Source: Chamaecyparis obtusa (Eukaryota; Streptophyta; Pinopsida; Cupressales; Cupressaceae). From it: a stretch of DNA of 64,000 nucleotides. Position 1 is the stretch's first letter; every line of letters starts with the position of its first letter. The notes below the pieces were generated by a model. The model had not been told where the DNA came from and made no database searches. It saw nothing but the letters and a program-made list of their open reading frames with translations. Shown here one piece after another: positions 1-12,194 of this stretch. The translations under genes and the position numbers were made by a program. Where the stretch lies: assembly GCA_027943335.1 (NCBI GenBank), contig BSBK01001577.1, forward strand, positions 188,501-252,500, given 5' to 3'.

Positions 1-821
1 GAGGAGATTTGGGTTACCGTCTCCCCCCGGCTGTGTGATTTTGGATTCTTCTCATTTACGAAGTTGAGCCTCACGTACCTTGTGTATATCGAGGACTCCT
101 TAGAAAAGCCATGTATATCCTTATAGACAACTTGATAAGGTGTTGTTGTGTTCTAAGTGCCTACTAAAACATTGTCAAGAACATACACAAGTAGAACCTT
201 TAAGGAGTAGAAATACTAAGTCACTATACTTGTCATGCGCAAGGTTGCTTTGCCCCTTGCTCATTGTTTGAAGATTGTTTGCTTGAATTCTCTGATTGCT
301 GTCTTATGTGCCTGTTCAACGATGAAAATCTATTGATGTACTTACTTGATCTTTTAAAACAAACTGAGTTCCTGAGTTGAGACACCAACTTTTTACAGCT
401 TGCTCAATTTTCTATCCTATCATTAGAGACTTGTTTTGACTTTAAATCTCTAGTTTTTTCCCTCTAGGAATAACATCAATTGGTTTACAAGGCCACTTTG
501 GAAATAGTTGTCAAGTTAGAAGGTTATTCTTGGTGAGAAAGCTTATCTCTAGAATTGTTAGCTACATTCTTGGAGAATTTTAGTGCTCTTATTGTCCAAA
601 TCACTTTCATTTAATCAATTTCAATTATCTTTTGGCCTAGTCCAACCTCCTGATTCAAAAGTGCAAGGGTAGTCACCCTTTGATTTGAAGCACCTCTTTG
701 ACAGTGTTGGTAAAGCCCCTTTTTTTTCTCATTTCTCTTTGGACAATAGAGGACTTTGATTATCCTAGTTTGGCGTTAACACTTTGAAAGGTCACCTTAT
801 CATTGAGAGTATCTTTCTTTC
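1..821 (+). other. 5' leader of the Tat element
   Basis: This is non-coding DNA before the first recognisable Gag codon at 822. I found no match to the 3' LTR that begins at 10650, so it is leader rather than LTR. It holds pyrimidine-rich runs, for example around 718-740. I see no gene in it. Confidence 0.5.
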
Positions 822-3430
822 ATGTCAGTTACGACAAGGTACCAAGTTAATCAAGGGAAGCGACCCCCTGTTGCCTTTAGCCAGTTACCACCTGTCAAGA
901 CTCGTCGACAACCTAAGGGAAAAGGACCCCTTTTTGACCAATCTCCTAAGAGTGAATCTGAGGTTTGTTTTAATCTGGGAGCTAATCCTAGTGAAGTGAG
1001 CACCTCTTTTGTACCACTTTCATCAAGTATGGACATGAGTTACACTTTCACCCGACAAAAAAGAGAAGCCATGAATCAAACTCTCAAGGATATCTTCCAA
1101 TGACACAGAAGAGAGTATGGTGGTTCTTCTCATGCTAGTCCACCCGGGTCACCTCCCAACAATGTGAGGTATTTTGATGCTCATCAACGAGCCGAAAGAC
1201 ATCATAAGCAAGCTCACTCAGATTCAGGGTCACAACATGAAGACCAGAACAATGAATCTAGTGATCACCACATCAACACAGCTAATGCAATGAGGCATTC
1301 AAGACAAACCTCCCCACTTAAAGACACCTCTCGATATGCAAATACCAGATTGAGAAGCATTGAGAGAGAGAAACAAGCCTACTTGGATGAACAGGCTGCT
1401 AAAAAAGAAAAATTCAGACAACTAGAGGAGGAGGAACGTGCATTGTTGGATATATAGAAAAGAGTCACCCAAGAAGAAGAAGATAGACTCTATGCACAAT
1501 AACTCCAAAGCCAATTTAACAGGAGGGGAGCCAATAGTGGGACCAACTCGCCCCCATCTACCCCTTCCCCTAGCCCTAGAAGAAGATCAAGGACACCTTC
1601 ACGATCCTCGAGTCCTAGAGGAAGAAGGGTTTCAAGATATGACCATCATAGGAGACAGTCATCTCATAGACATTCAAAGCAACCCTCCCAACGAGCACAT
1701 CATGGCTCACAACATGGAGGAAGTTATGCTAAATTTGATCATATGGATTTCATGACTCTGCAACAAGAACCATCCTTTCAAGCATATGTGGAGCAATATG
1801 TGGAACAAAACAAAGACCAATTCTTGGAAAGTCTTATCAACAAAGGCGCTAAAGTTCCATATAATTTTGATGTTCACCAAAAAATCAAGAAACAGAATCT
1901 TTCAACTGATGAGGTGATCTTACAAATGCAAAAGGATATAGATAGGATGAAGGCTCCCAAGAGCACATTTCATTTGGACTCCATATGTCCTAACCCCATT
2001 GACAAAAGTGTGGTGATGGTAGAATTCCCTAAGAAAGTTGAATTCCCAACATACGACAAATATGATGGCACTAGTGACCCTCACGACCATGTTCGACAGT
2101 TCTACATAATGAGCTTTTCCTTTCACCATGAAGACTCCTACTTGATGAGATTATTCCCAAGGAGTTTAAAAGGTCAAGCCATGGAATGGTTCACCAACCT
2201 TTCCCCTCCAGTAAAGACATTTAAAGAACTTGTCCAAAGATTTGTTCAGCATTTTGCTTACAACTTATCGAGGTCGGTCACAATGCTTGATTTGTGTAAA
2301 CTTAAGCAAAATCAAGGGGAATCTTTTGTCACATTTTTACAATGATGAATGTGATTGTGTTCGAAATACCCAAGGACAATCCTTAAAGAGGAGAGAATTG
2401 ATATCATTGTGAGCAATCTAATCCCAGAACTCAGATATGAAGTCAAGAAAATCCCATTTAATTCCTTTGATACTATGGTAGAGGTGGCATGTCGCATTGA
2501 GGATGTCCTAAAAGAACAAGGAATTTTGGCTAAACCAACAAATAATAACAATAGCCAAAATAACAATACTAATGGTAACAAGGACAAAAAGAACTCCTAT
2601 TGGAACAAAAACAAGCAAGTGGTCAATGACGGAGTTGTTGACTCATCTCAGGTAAAAAATGAAGGAGTTCTTAACCTCTCTCATGCAGTTCAAGCTATGA
2701 AATTGCAAACGTCTTCAACACAACAAGACAAACCTAAGTATCAAAAGAGATCTAAAACGGAGAAAAGACAATTTACCAAATTGGGAGAATCTTACGTAGA
2801 TATTTTTAAGACATTAGTTGCTCATAATTTGGTGCACCCACAGGATCCTACAAAACATCGCATACCGGATCCTTTACCTCATTGGTGGGATGCTAAGGCT
2901 TTTTGTGTTTTCCATAATGGGATTGGACACGACATAGAAAATTGTTTTAAACTCAAGCATCTTGTCCAAGACCTTATTGAGAAAGGACAATTACAAGTGG
3001 ATGGGTTAACCACTAATGCAGATCATAAAGCCTTTAAAGAGCCCTTGCCTAAATATGAGAAAGGAGAGAATTCTAACAATAAGAATGGCAAGGCGGCTAT
3101 CAACTATACCTACACAAACGCGGAGAACGTCATTAACATGCTTGAAGTTGTGGATGATAGTGTCAACATGATGAGAGGGAAAGATCCCTATGGACATAAT
3201 GTGGACTTAACTCCTATGACTGATGAAAGACCCGCTGTGGTGATAAGAGGTCCTCACTCACAAAGACTGCCCCAGTCCCTCAATGCTGTCACTAGGGGCC
3301 AGGCCCAAGTGCCCATTATCATTAGAGGTCCTAGCACTAGCAAGTCTAAACAGCCCATGTCCAAAGGTGCTCCTCCCAAATCTGCCGTTGGTCTTGATTC
3401 TAATTATAATCTTATTGACCAGCTACAATG
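822..3430 (+). pseudogene. gag: gag region of Tat element, with N-terminal extension
   Basis: Encodes the structural protein that packages retrotransposon RNA. The frame opens with the ATG at 822 and first gives a hydrophilic extension, including an Arg/Ser-rich stretch around 1590-1680 (SPRRRSRTPSRS). The Gag core follows at about 2020-2345, with the typical pattern YDGTSDPHDHVRQF and later AMEWFTNL. A C-x2-H-x4-H-type motif (AFCVFHNGIGHDIENCF, 2898-2945) takes the place of a zinc knuckle, as is usual in this lineage. Six premature stops lie in this part; three of them (2343, 2346, 2352) fall within ten bases where the family normally has Arg and Trp codons. There are no frameshifts. Confidence 0.82.
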
Positions 3431-4304
3431 TACACCCACGCAGATTTCCATTTTTGAGCTTTTAGAATTGTCTCCTAAGCACAAGTGCGTCCTCGAGGAT
3501 GCTTTGCGAGTAGCCAATGTCCCTAACAACTTAGATATTGACCAATTCCAAAACATGGTCAACCATTTGGCTAGCCCTCATTACCTCACCTTCTCCGAAG
3601 AAGATGAAAAATCCATCAGTCACCCACATAACTTGGCGTTACACATCGAAGTCATGATTCATAAAACCCGTGTTAGGCGTGTACTGATAGATGGGGGTGC
3701 GGGGCTCAATATTTGTACCCTGAGTTTGTTGCTGGCCCTAGGATATTCTGAGAACGTCATTGACACAAAGAAAAGAATCACAATCAAAGCATATGACGAA
3801 GCAGAAAGAAGTTCTAAGGGATTGGCCATTTTACCTATTCGCATTGGTCCAGTAGAGAAAGATATCTTATTTCAAATTGTTGATGTTGGACCTCTAGCCT
3901 ACAACATTTTGCTAGGTAGGCCATGGATTCATGAAATGCAAGCAGTCCCATCAACATATCACCAGTGTGTAAAGTTTCCCCATAACGGTGTAGAAATTTG
4001 CATCCCTGGAGATAGTGCTTTATCAATTAATAACATTTCTGTGGGATCACATGTACCTTTGAATAGGGAAGCTGAAAGTCCTAGTAGTTCACTTGAACAA
4101 TGCAAGCAGAAGTTCAAGACCATGGATCTCGGGATGGGAGATTATAAGATTGATTCTTTTTCAAAAATGCCAATCTCTCCTAGGTCTTATGGGAGACCAT
4201 CACCAAGTACAAAACCTTCATCATCGGCAATGACATTATTTGGGAAATTCATTGAATCTTCGGTCCCCATTCAAGAAGAGAAAGAGGAAGTTGTTGTAAG
4301 GGAC
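3430..4304 (+). pseudogene. pro: aspartic protease region of Tat element
   Basis: Cleaves the Gag-Pol polyprotein. The active-site loop is IDGGAG at 3687-3704, that is D-G-G instead of the retroviral D-T/S-G; a Gly here is common in Tat-type proteases, so I do not count it as damage. Downstream, the conserved NILLGRPWIH motif (about 3904-3933) marks the C-terminal half of the protease fold. The frame is open from 2355 to the TAG at 4305. It is continuous with gag upstream and with the acidic linker downstream. Confidence 0.8.
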
Positions 4305-5480
4305 TAGATATATCACGAGGAGAAATACAAACATAACGAGAATTTTGCTCCTTCACCTGAAACTTATGGGAAAGGGTATACAGTGGTTAAAAATATGGGA
4401 TATCCGGGATATGGTCCCCTTAGTCATAGGTTGGATGCTAAAGCTGAGCCTCTTGATCATGCTCTCTTCGGATGAAAGAACAAGTCCATGATTGGCTTAG
4501 GTTTTGAGAATAAGAAGAAGAAAGGTGTCCCTGTCCCAGCTGTAATGGACAGTGACAGTGATGCAGATTATACGCCTGATCTTTCCAACCAACAAGATGT
4601 GTCTGATGATTGGGTGCCCTCAATGAATCTCCTTTGGGGAGATTCCACAGATTTGATGCTTGATAGTCCTACTATCCCAGCTACGACGGATAGTGATTGT
4701 GGGACTGCTAGATCGACAAAGGAAAGTGTTACTGTCCTAGCTGCGATGGATAGTACCAATACTAGCACTAGAGAGGGGGAAACCCTTCCTAACCTTGAGG
4801 CTTCTACATCACGAGGCCTAAATGATGACTCAGAGATAGACTCCCATGAATATGAATGGGATTCACTTTCAGATGCAACAATTGATCTGGACGTGGATAT
4901 TATCCATGCCTATAGTACCCAACCCGATGCGACTAACAATCCTAGTGTCGGACTAGAGGATTGTCCTCCTCAAATCGCCTTAGTGGATGATGCTTCGTTT
5001 GATAGGAAAAGTCCTAATTCGGGTATCTTAGGAGAAGACTTGATGAACTCTGACTATATGGTCACCAGAGATGACACCTTTTGCATAAACAACATCGAAC
5101 CCGCCATTGACTTACCCCTTGTTCACTTTGACCTAATTGACTGGTCTTAGCGCCATCAAGAGCCCACATTCCTCACCTTCCACAATGATTATGAAATTGC
5201 TTGCTATCTAAATGCTCTTGAACCCGTGGCTGCTTCCACCAGTGAACCAACAACCAGCATGACAGAGCCTGATATTAAGTACCTCAGTCTCAAAATAAAA
5301 GAGAAAAAGAAAAATATGTCTGATGGTGAAAACCACTTTGTGGCGGTGTCAGAACCAAAAATAGTAAAAAGAAATGACGCATCCGAAGGTGAAAACCTCT
5401 TTGAGGCACCTAAGGATGGGGTACTTAATAACTTGCCGAGTTATTTCCAGGATAGATCATCAATATTGATTGAACCAACA
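4305..5480 (+). pseudogene. acidic linker between protease and reverse transcriptase
   Basis: The same frame continues through stops at 4305, 4473 and 5148. The peptide is rich in Asp, Ser and Thr and has an internal near-repeat (a VPAVMDSDSD-like phrase recurring as IPATTDSD and VLAAMDSTN at about 4535-4760). No known domain is visible. Tat elements often carry a poorly conserved spacer here; in Ogre-type members this is where an intron sits, but I see no convincing splice pair. Confidence 0.6.
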
Positions 5481-6419
5481 AAGCCAGTCAATTTAAACAC
5501 AAAAGAAAATCCTCAGATAGTCCATCTTGCTCAATCTTTATCAGAGGAAGAGACCAAGGCTTATGTACAATTTTTACAAAAAAAGAAAATTAATTTTGCA
5601 TGGACTTACTCAGACATGCCAGGGCTTGACATGAATCTCATAATGCATCACTTATCCATAGCTCCAGGAGTCAAACCAATAAAACAGAGATTAAGAAAAA
5701 TGCATCCACATGTAGCTCTACTTGTCAAAGGAGAATTAGAAAAACTTTTGAGAGTTGGATTTATTAGAGCCATCGATTATGCAGAATGGATCTCAAACAT
5801 AGTACCTATCTCCAAACATGATGGGTCCATTCGTGTCTGCACAGATTTTAGAGATTTAAACAAAGCATGCCCAAAGGATGATTTTCCACTTCCAAACATT
5901 GACATGATAGTGGACATGACAGCGGGCTATGACATATATTCTCTAATGGATGGTTTCTCAGGGTATAATCAAATCAAAATAGCTCCTGAAGACCAAGAGA
6001 AAATAGCATTCACATGTGCATGGGGAACCTATTGCTGGAACGTCATGCCATTTGGGTTAAAGAATGCAGGAGAAACCTACCAAAGAGCTATGATGACTAT
6101 CTTTCATGATATGATGCACAAAAACATGGAAGATTATGTGGATGATACCTTGGCAAAATCAAGAAAACGGGACACACACCTCAATGATCTGGAAGTAATT
6201 CTAGATCGTATGGAACAATTTCAACTCAAATTGAATCCAAAGAAGTGCGCATTTGGCGTCACCTCAGGCAAACTTTTAGGATTCATAATATCAGCAAAAG
6301 GTATCGAGGTTGACCCCGAAAAGGTCCAAGCAATATTAGATATGACACCTCCTCAGAATATCAGCCAAATGAGAAGTCTTCAGGGACATCTTCAATCAAT
6401 TAGGAGGTTTATTTCTTAG
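5480..6419 (+). pseudogene. pol: reverse transcriptase of Tat element
   Basis: RNA-dependent DNA polymerase domain. Conserved blocks appear in order: SNIVPISKHDGSIRVCTDFR (about 5800-5852), DLNKACPKDDFPLP, LMDGFSGYNQI (about 5944-5976), MPFGLKNAGETYQR, and the catalytic YVDD at 6135-6146 with both aspartates present. The thumb region LNPKKCAFGV and GFIISAKGIEVDPEK follows. A TAG at 6417 ends the open stretch, and the sequence then runs in the same frame into RNase H. The catalytic core itself has no stop between 5226 and 6417. Confidence 0.9.
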
Positions 6420-6960
6420 CTTGCAGATAGAGCGCAACCCTTCAACAAGACATTGCATAAGGGTGCTTCTTGTGTTTGGAACGAGGATTGTTAAAAGAGC
6501 CTAGATCAGATCAAATAATACTTGGCCAATCCTCCGATCCTAATGCCTCCTATTCTAGGGAAACCATTGATCCTATATATTTCAGCTACAAACACTTCCC
6601 TGGGGGCATTATTGGCTCAAACAGATGATACTGGGAAAGAACGGGCCATCTACTATATCAGCCTTACTCTAGTCTCCTATGAGATCAATTACAATAATAT
6701 TGAGAAGTCTTGTCTCGCAGTGGTGTTTGCTTCTCAAAAGTTGCGCCACTACATGCTTGCTCATACCATACATTTGGTTGCCAAAATTGATCCCCTTAAA
6801 TACTTGCTTAGCAAGGCTGCCCTGATGAGTAGACTTGCTAAATGGATGATGGTCCTCACTGAATTTGACATAGAGTACGTTGAAAGGAAGGCAATAAAAG
6901 GGCAAGATATTGCCGACCAATTAGCTGATTTTCCAATCCAGGATAGTATGCCAGTCCAAG
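6420..6960 (+). pseudogene. pol: RT-attached RNase H of Tat element
   Basis: This is the first RNase H, of the retrotransposon type, which degrades the RNA of the RNA-DNA hybrid. Visible blocks are LYISATNTSLGALLAQ (about 6570-6617), YEINYNNIEKSCLAVVFA and QKLRHYMLAHTIHLVAK. It ends with the typical connection RLAKWMMVLTEFDIEYVERK (6830-6889). Stops at 6417, 6492 and 6516 precede it. The first catalytic Asp position reads Asn (SATNTSLG, where related enzymes have D-T/A-S-L-G), which may be another inactivating change. Confidence 0.82.
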
Positions 6961-6989
6961 TGGAATTCCTAGACGAACACATCTTGTAT

Positions 6990-7400
6990 ACAACTACTCG
7001 CACTTGGACAATGTTCTTTGATGGTTCCCGCATGCAAAATGGATCAGGTGCTGGAGTGTTATTTGTTTCTCCACATGGGTACAACATTCCAAAGTCTTAC
7101 AAACTATTATTCCCATGTACCAATAATATTGCAGAATATGAAGCTTTAACTAATGGCTTGAGAATGGCTATAGAATGGAACATCATAGAGTTACATGTCT
7201 TTGGGGATTCCCAGTTAATCATCAACCAAGTTAATGAAGAGTATCAAACCAAGGATGACAAATTGATATCCTATAAAAAGATGGTTGATTCTTTGAGATG
7301 CTACTTCACCTTTGTGATGTTTCAACAGATCCCTAGGACAAAGAACAAAGCTGTAGATGCCATGGCCACATTAGCCTCACTTTTTCAATTGGAGACACAT
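6990..7400 (+). pseudogene. pol: second (archaeal-type) RNase H of Tat element
   Basis: An extra RNase H domain sits between the first RNase H and integrase, the diagnostic feature of Tat elements. Motifs are WTMFFDGSRMQNGSGAGV (about 7005-7058, first Asp), NNIAEYEALTNGLRMA (Glu), VFGDSQLIINQV (second Asp, about 7197-7232) and NKAVDAMATLASL (last Asp). All four acidic positions are present and there is no stop within the domain. Compare the second large element at 47.3 kb, where a domain of this type lies before RT. Confidence 0.88.
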
Positions 7401-8756
7401 GAATCCAGATTTGAATTCCTGGTGGAAGAGCTACACCATCCCATCTTTGACTCGTCTGAAAGCCATGTCGTTTGTGCCATTATCACACACGAGTCTTCCC
7501 GATATGGTGCTATCTATTCATATCTTCGTGATGGCATCATCCCCGACACATTCAACCGCTCCGAACGTCGAAACCTCATCCGTAATGCCTCTCACCACAC
7601 CCTCATCTCTGGTGATTTATATAGGAGGGGTTTAGATGGGACGCTCCTTAGGTGCTTGGAAAAGGAGGAATCCAACCAAGCGTTAGCTGACATCCACGAG
7701 GGCATTTGTGGTGGAAATTCTAATGGTCTTGCCATGGCCCGAAGGTTGCTTAGGGCGGGATATTATTGGCCCACAATGCAGATAGACACAGTCACCTTTG
7801 CTAAGTCATGTGAAAAATGTCAGAAACATGGAAACCTGATTCATGCTCCAGGTAGGGAGCTGATCCCTTTTGTTTCTCATTGGCCATTTCAGCACTGGGC
7901 CTTTGATCTAGTTGGGCAGATTCATCCCAACTCATCAGGTGGACACAAGTTCATTATTACTGCCACTGACTACTTCACAAAATGGGTGGAAGCTGTGCCA
8001 CTTTCTATTGCTTCAGGAAGGACCATTTCTTTATTCATCTTGAATCATATCATTTGCTGATTTGGAGTGCCTTCTGAGATCATTACTGACAATGGAGGTC
8101 AATTTAAGAATAAGGACCTAAAGCACCTATGCAAAAAGTTTAAAATCAAGCAACACTGGTCCTCCATATATTTTCCACAGGGAAATGGACAGGCAGAAGC
8201 TTCTAACAAAACCATTCTTAAGATTCTTCATAGAACAGTGCACAAGAATGGTAGGGATTGGCACTTACAAATCAATCCAGCACTATGGGCTTACGGAACA
8301 AGCATTCGCACACCTACAGGAGCCACTCCTTTCTCTCTCACCTATGGCGCTGAAGCAATATTGCCTTTAGAAGTTGAGATACCATCACTTAGAGTCTCAC
8401 TCAAAGGTTTGATTACAGATGAGGATTACTGCACCATGAGGTTACAGGAACTAAAAATTCTAGATGAGAAGCGTAAGGCTTCCTTTGATCATATGAGAGT
8501 GTATCAAAAGCATATGTTCAAGGCATTCAACAAGAAAGTTCTCCCTAGAGAATTTAAAATAGGTGATCTTGTTTTGTGAGAGAACCCTAAGAACCAACAA
8601 CACAGAGAGCAAAAGGGCAAGTTTGAACCTAACTGGCTTGGACCATATGTTATTACAGCTGCTTTTGGTACTGGTGCATATTTACTGTCAGACCCTGATG
8701 GAGAATAGCTCCCTGATCCCATCAACATTGTACACCTCAAGAAGTTCTATCCTTGA
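7400..8756 (+). pseudogene. pol: integrase of Tat element
   Basis: Inserts the cDNA into chromosomes. The N-terminal zinc-binding part ends in CEKCQKHG at about 7810-7833; the second His of the usual H-x-CG-x-H pattern reads Asn (HEGICGGNSNG). The DDE core shows FDLVGQIHPN (first Asp), ITDNGGQF at about 8077-8100 (second Asp) and GNGQAEASNK (Glu). A TGA at 8058 splits the core in frame. The C-terminal domain continues past stops at 8577 and 8706 to the final TGA at 8754-8756. No chromodomain follows. Confidence 0.88.
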
Positions 8757-8899
8757 TGCCCATTCTGTCTGGGGGCATCCTTTGTACATATCTTATTGAT
8801 CCTGAAAAAAATTTCAAAAAAATTGATATATGATGCTAAAAAAATCCTAAAAAGCATATAAAGTCCTAAAAAATTTTTTTTTAAAAAAAAAGAAAAAGT

Positions 8900-9011
8900 G
8901 CCTTGGTGAAAACCTAGCAACAGGCACCTTGGTAGAAAAAATACAAAAAGACAAAAAAGAAAGAAAAAATTGTAATAAATCCAAGTGGTGAAAACCTGGA
9001 AACAGGCGCTA
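8900..9011 (+). repeat. duplicated GGTGAAAACC-containing tract after integrase
   Basis: The phrase TTGGTGAAAACCTAGCAACA (about 8903) recurs as GTGGTGAAAACCTGGAAACA (about 8985), each followed by GGCRC. Such a tract just after integrase is a recurrent feature of Tat/Athila-type elements as I recall them (not checked). Confidence 0.55.
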
Positions 9012-9185
9012 CTTGAGGCCTTTGCACCCCTATTTGTTAGCATGCATCCTCGACACTTAGCCTTTCTCCGTCATGCCTTGACCTTATTTGACTTGGTCTG
9101 GAATTGGTCTTTGTCTTTGTCTAAGGGGCATACCTATTAGCATAGGTCTTTTAGGTGCATTTGTCTCTTGGGGCATTTCACAACA

Positions 9186-9253
9186 GGTGTTTTTCAACAC
9201 CACCACAAACTGTGTTTTTCAACACTACCCCTGCGCCGAGTGTTTCTTAACAC
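9186..9253. repeat. three short hairpins with the same stem
   Basis: GTGTT-loop-AACAC occurs at 9187-9200, 9212-9225 and 9240-9253. The loops are TTTC, TTTC and TCTT. The stem is unchanged while the loop varies. Confidence 0.5.
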
Positions 9254-10635
9254 TTATCAGATGTCTTACCCAATAGTCTAAGTATGATGAAATATTTCTC
9301 ATTTGCAGATGTGATAACCAGAGTTTGACTCTATGACCAACACACACACACTTAAACAATCAACTCATTGAGATATGTTGACTTTATTTTTCTTTGTGTG
9401 CTGTCTATGAAGATTTCTTTGATGAGTGGTCTCTCCCTGAGAAGTTTTCGATGATGCATAGCTAGAAGACTAAGGGTATGAGAACATGTTTTATTTCTTT
9501 ATCTTCTTGTGGGTAGATTTTGTTGATCCTAACTGTCATGAGCATTTATGCTGGTCTTACTTGACACTATGCATTGACGAGGTATTATCCTTGACTATTT
9601 TCTAAGTGCATGCTTCTAGTTATCTTGACTTTCATGTGTCTTGATACAAGCATAATCTTGCCATATCAAACTTAGGTAATCTTACTGCATTAGTCATCTT
9701 GACCTATATGTCTTTGATGCCTAGGTGAGATTTCCACATTTCTATCTGATAAAGATCATATTCATATCCACATAGTTATGCTAGTGTGCATTATATGATC
9801 TTACGACGCTACCAATAACACTCGATGATGATAATTAGATGTCTATAAGCGTTGTGACCTTGCAAGTCAACCACTTTCAGAGTAGCTTGCCTTCTTAGGT
9901 TCATCATAGTTTAGTTTTTTGGCATCTTGCATATGGAGAGAGCTCTTCTTTTTATCATCTATGGACTAGTTGGTCAACTGTGCTCATTTTATGATTCTTC
10001 TTGATCATCTCTTTCATTTTTGGTCTTTTCATTTCCTATCCATTTTGGACTCGAAACCAAAATCTGAGTCACGTTGACTAACCTTTTGAGGCACAATTCT
10101 TTGATTTCTAATAGAATTTCTTCATTTCCATGTCTTTCAACCTTCTAGTCTTTCATTCACCCCTTTCGCTTCCTCTCTCTAAGGTTTGACTTAATCTTTA
10201 TCCTATATCTTTCCCAGTCAAACCTAGTCAACCTGGGGCATATCTTCACTGTTTGATGGTTATCTTATCATGCTCCATCCTTCGATTATGATTCATTAGG
10301 ATTTGATCAAATATTTTATCAATTTTGTTGTTCCTCTCTATCTGATTTTGATTTCGATTCCGAGGGGGCAATATCTATGGGATTCTCATCCCTGATTTCC
10401 TTGATTCTCTTGATTCAAACATCTTTTGTGAGCTTTTGCTCAAATTTGAGATTGTTATATCTTATTTTGGATATGATCCTGAATCGACCTCATGTCCAGA
10501 ATCTTTTGTTTATGCTTTGTCTGGATGTGATCCCAAATCGATCCCACATCTGAGTTGTTTTGTGATCCCAGATCGATCTCACGTTTCAACTTCATTCTTT
10601 GACTACATGTGTTCCCAAATTGATCACACATTAGT

Positions 10636-10649
10636 CAAAGAGGGGCAAA
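10636..10649 (+). promoter_or_regulatory. polypurine tract priming plus-strand synthesis
   Basis: The purine-rich run TCAAAGAGGGGCAAA lies immediately before the TGTATGC start of the 3' LTR, the position expected for the plus-strand primer. Confidence 0.72.
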
Positions 10650-11812
10650 TGTATGCACCCTAAAATGGTCGCCTAGACTTTGGGCCCCCATTTCTCAATT
10701 TATCAAATCCCTGAATCAATATTTTCAAATATCAACATTTTTCAAATATATCAATTTCCTTGATCAAATCATAATCAATTCAATATTTCCTAAGGTTTGA
10801 GCCTTATTTAATTTAAAAGAAAATAAAAATAAAAATCTTATTTAATTAAGAGAACTTGCTCTCTTTTAATTAATTAAAAATCTCTTTTAATTAAATAATA
10901 AAATCATTTTATCCTAAGCCTTTATTTAATTAAAAGGAATTTCCTCCCCTTTTATTTAAATAAAAAATCTCCACTTTTCTTCTTATCCTATGTTGTACAA
11001 ATAAAGCATTTAATTCTTATTTATAAAGAAAAATAAAATAAAAAATAAAAGAAAAGTATTTTTTGCCTCACATGGACATAAAGTAAATGCTCAACATAAA
11101 GTAAATGCTTATAATTTTCTTATTGGAAGATATTTGTGCACAAGGATCAAGCTTCTTTTTTTCTCCATCGTTGATTAAATCTTTTGCCTCTTAATCTCCA
11201 TCGTCCATTGATTTTTCATTTCCTATAAAAGAAGAGCTCTCTTCTTCATTTTCATATCCATTCTCTTTTATGCTATTATTATGCTACAGGTTTTTGAAGC
11301 TTTTGGAGATATTCTTGCATCAAGTTTTGAAGATTTGGAGCATCATTGGCATTCATTTTGCATCTACATCACATCCTAGCTTGCATCATAGTTGCATCAT
11401 CATGGTATCATTTCCTTTCATGTTTTAGATTAATCTCACATAGTTTAATTAGAGGGTTTGTAACTCTTTCATTTCTATTTTCATAGCTTAATTGCATCTT
11501 CATTCTCATAAGATTAATTTTCATTCTCATATAGATTTGCATATCATTGCATTCATTTGGAATCTCTCATTGTGTGGTTGACTAGCAAGGTCATGAGTTT
11601 ATAGCTCTAGCTGAGAGCAATTTTATAAATCTTGCAACTCCATGCATAGAGAGCTATGGATCGATTTGTGAGGGCTCATTCTTGAGTTTCCTTGCATGTA
11701 AGGATTCATAGAAGTGCACTACTTTTGTGTGTACACCTAGGTTGTGGTTGTTTGAGGATTGGGAGACACACAGAAAGATTCTTCATTAATCAAACCTCAT
11801 TATTGCATCAGA
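10650..11812 (+). repeat. 3' LTR of the Tat element (right end approximate)
   Basis: Starts TGTATGCACCCTA directly after the polypurine tract. The U3 part is AT-rich with runs of TTTAATTAA. A TATA box (TATAAAA) at 11224-11230 suits the retrotransposon promoter, with transcription expected about 30 bases on. I place the end at a TTGCATCA near 11812. This cannot be verified because the 5' LTR is off the window. Confidence 0.6.
11224..11230 (+). promoter_or_regulatory. TATA box in the LTR
   Basis: TATAAAA flanked by CCTATAAAAGAAGAGC, inside the presumed U3 of the LTR. A core-promoter role is inferred from position. Confidence 0.5.
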
Positions 11813-12194
11813 TGTCCACTTAATCAGATATGGGGGAAGACCGCAAAATAAAACTCTTTGGAAGGTTCGTGAGTCAGACCACGAGGCAATACTTGAGACA
11901 ATCAAGGGTAGGCCAGACCCAATTGGTTCATTGGACTAAATGGAGATACAAAATATCATAACATGTCAAATTTATATAGCACTATAAATTGGGTGGACTG
12001 TAAATTGCTCATGCATTACCCTGTATGTATAAAAAGAAGTTTGTAACATTTAATGACAACCTTTCTCTTCTATTTTTTGGGGCAATACCGGAAGGTTTTC
12101 TCAGCTCAGCTCTTTCCTCCGGTGCTCCTATTGAGCTGAGTTGTAAAAATATTTCTCATTATTAATAAAAAAAACTTTATAATAGAAATCTTAT
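11813..12194. other. LTR-flanking DNA without genes
   Basis: No gene is seen. A 9-bp inverted repeat (CTCAGCTCA at 12100-12108, TGAGCTGAG at 12132-12140) lies near the end of this stretch. Confidence 0.5.

Larger units (their letters stand above)
8757..10635 (+). other. 3' non-coding region of the Tat element
   Basis: About 1.9 kb without a credible gene. It holds an A/T-rich stretch at 8800-8970, the duplicated tract at 8900-9011, three mini-hairpins at 9186-9253, and at 10450-10640 several loose repeats of a TGATCCCAAATCGATC-like phrase spaced roughly 45 bases apart. Confidence 0.6.
1..11812 (+). mobile_element. Tat-lineage Ty3/gypsy LTR retrotransposon, 5'-truncated by the window edge
   Basis: Domain order on the + strand is Gag, aspartic protease, RT, RNase H, a second RNase H, integrase, then about 1.9 kb of non-coding DNA, a polypurine tract and a 3' LTR. 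The second RNase H between the RT-attached RNase H and integrase, and the absence of a chromodomain, are hallmarks of the plant Tat group. The 5' LTR and primer-binding site must lie left of position 1. The whole coding part stays in one frame (822-8756), with in-frame stops near 1101, 1455, 1500, 2343, 2346, 2352, 4305, 4473, 5148, 6417, 6492, 6516, 8058, 8577 and 8706, so the copy is dead. The right boundary of the LTR is uncertain because the partner LTR is not visible. Confidence 0.88.

Noticed and set aside
1..821. 5' LTR of the Tat element
   Set aside because: No similarity to the LTR beginning at 10650 was found.
9088..9276. 62-codon ORF after the Tat integrase
   Set aside because: Overlaps the mini-hairpins and has no features of a protein family.
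12100..12140. Histone-type 3' stem-loop near the H2B pseudogene
   Set aside because: Plant histone mRNAs are polyadenylated and lack that stem-loop; the inverted repeat does not match it and is over 200 bp from the gene end.
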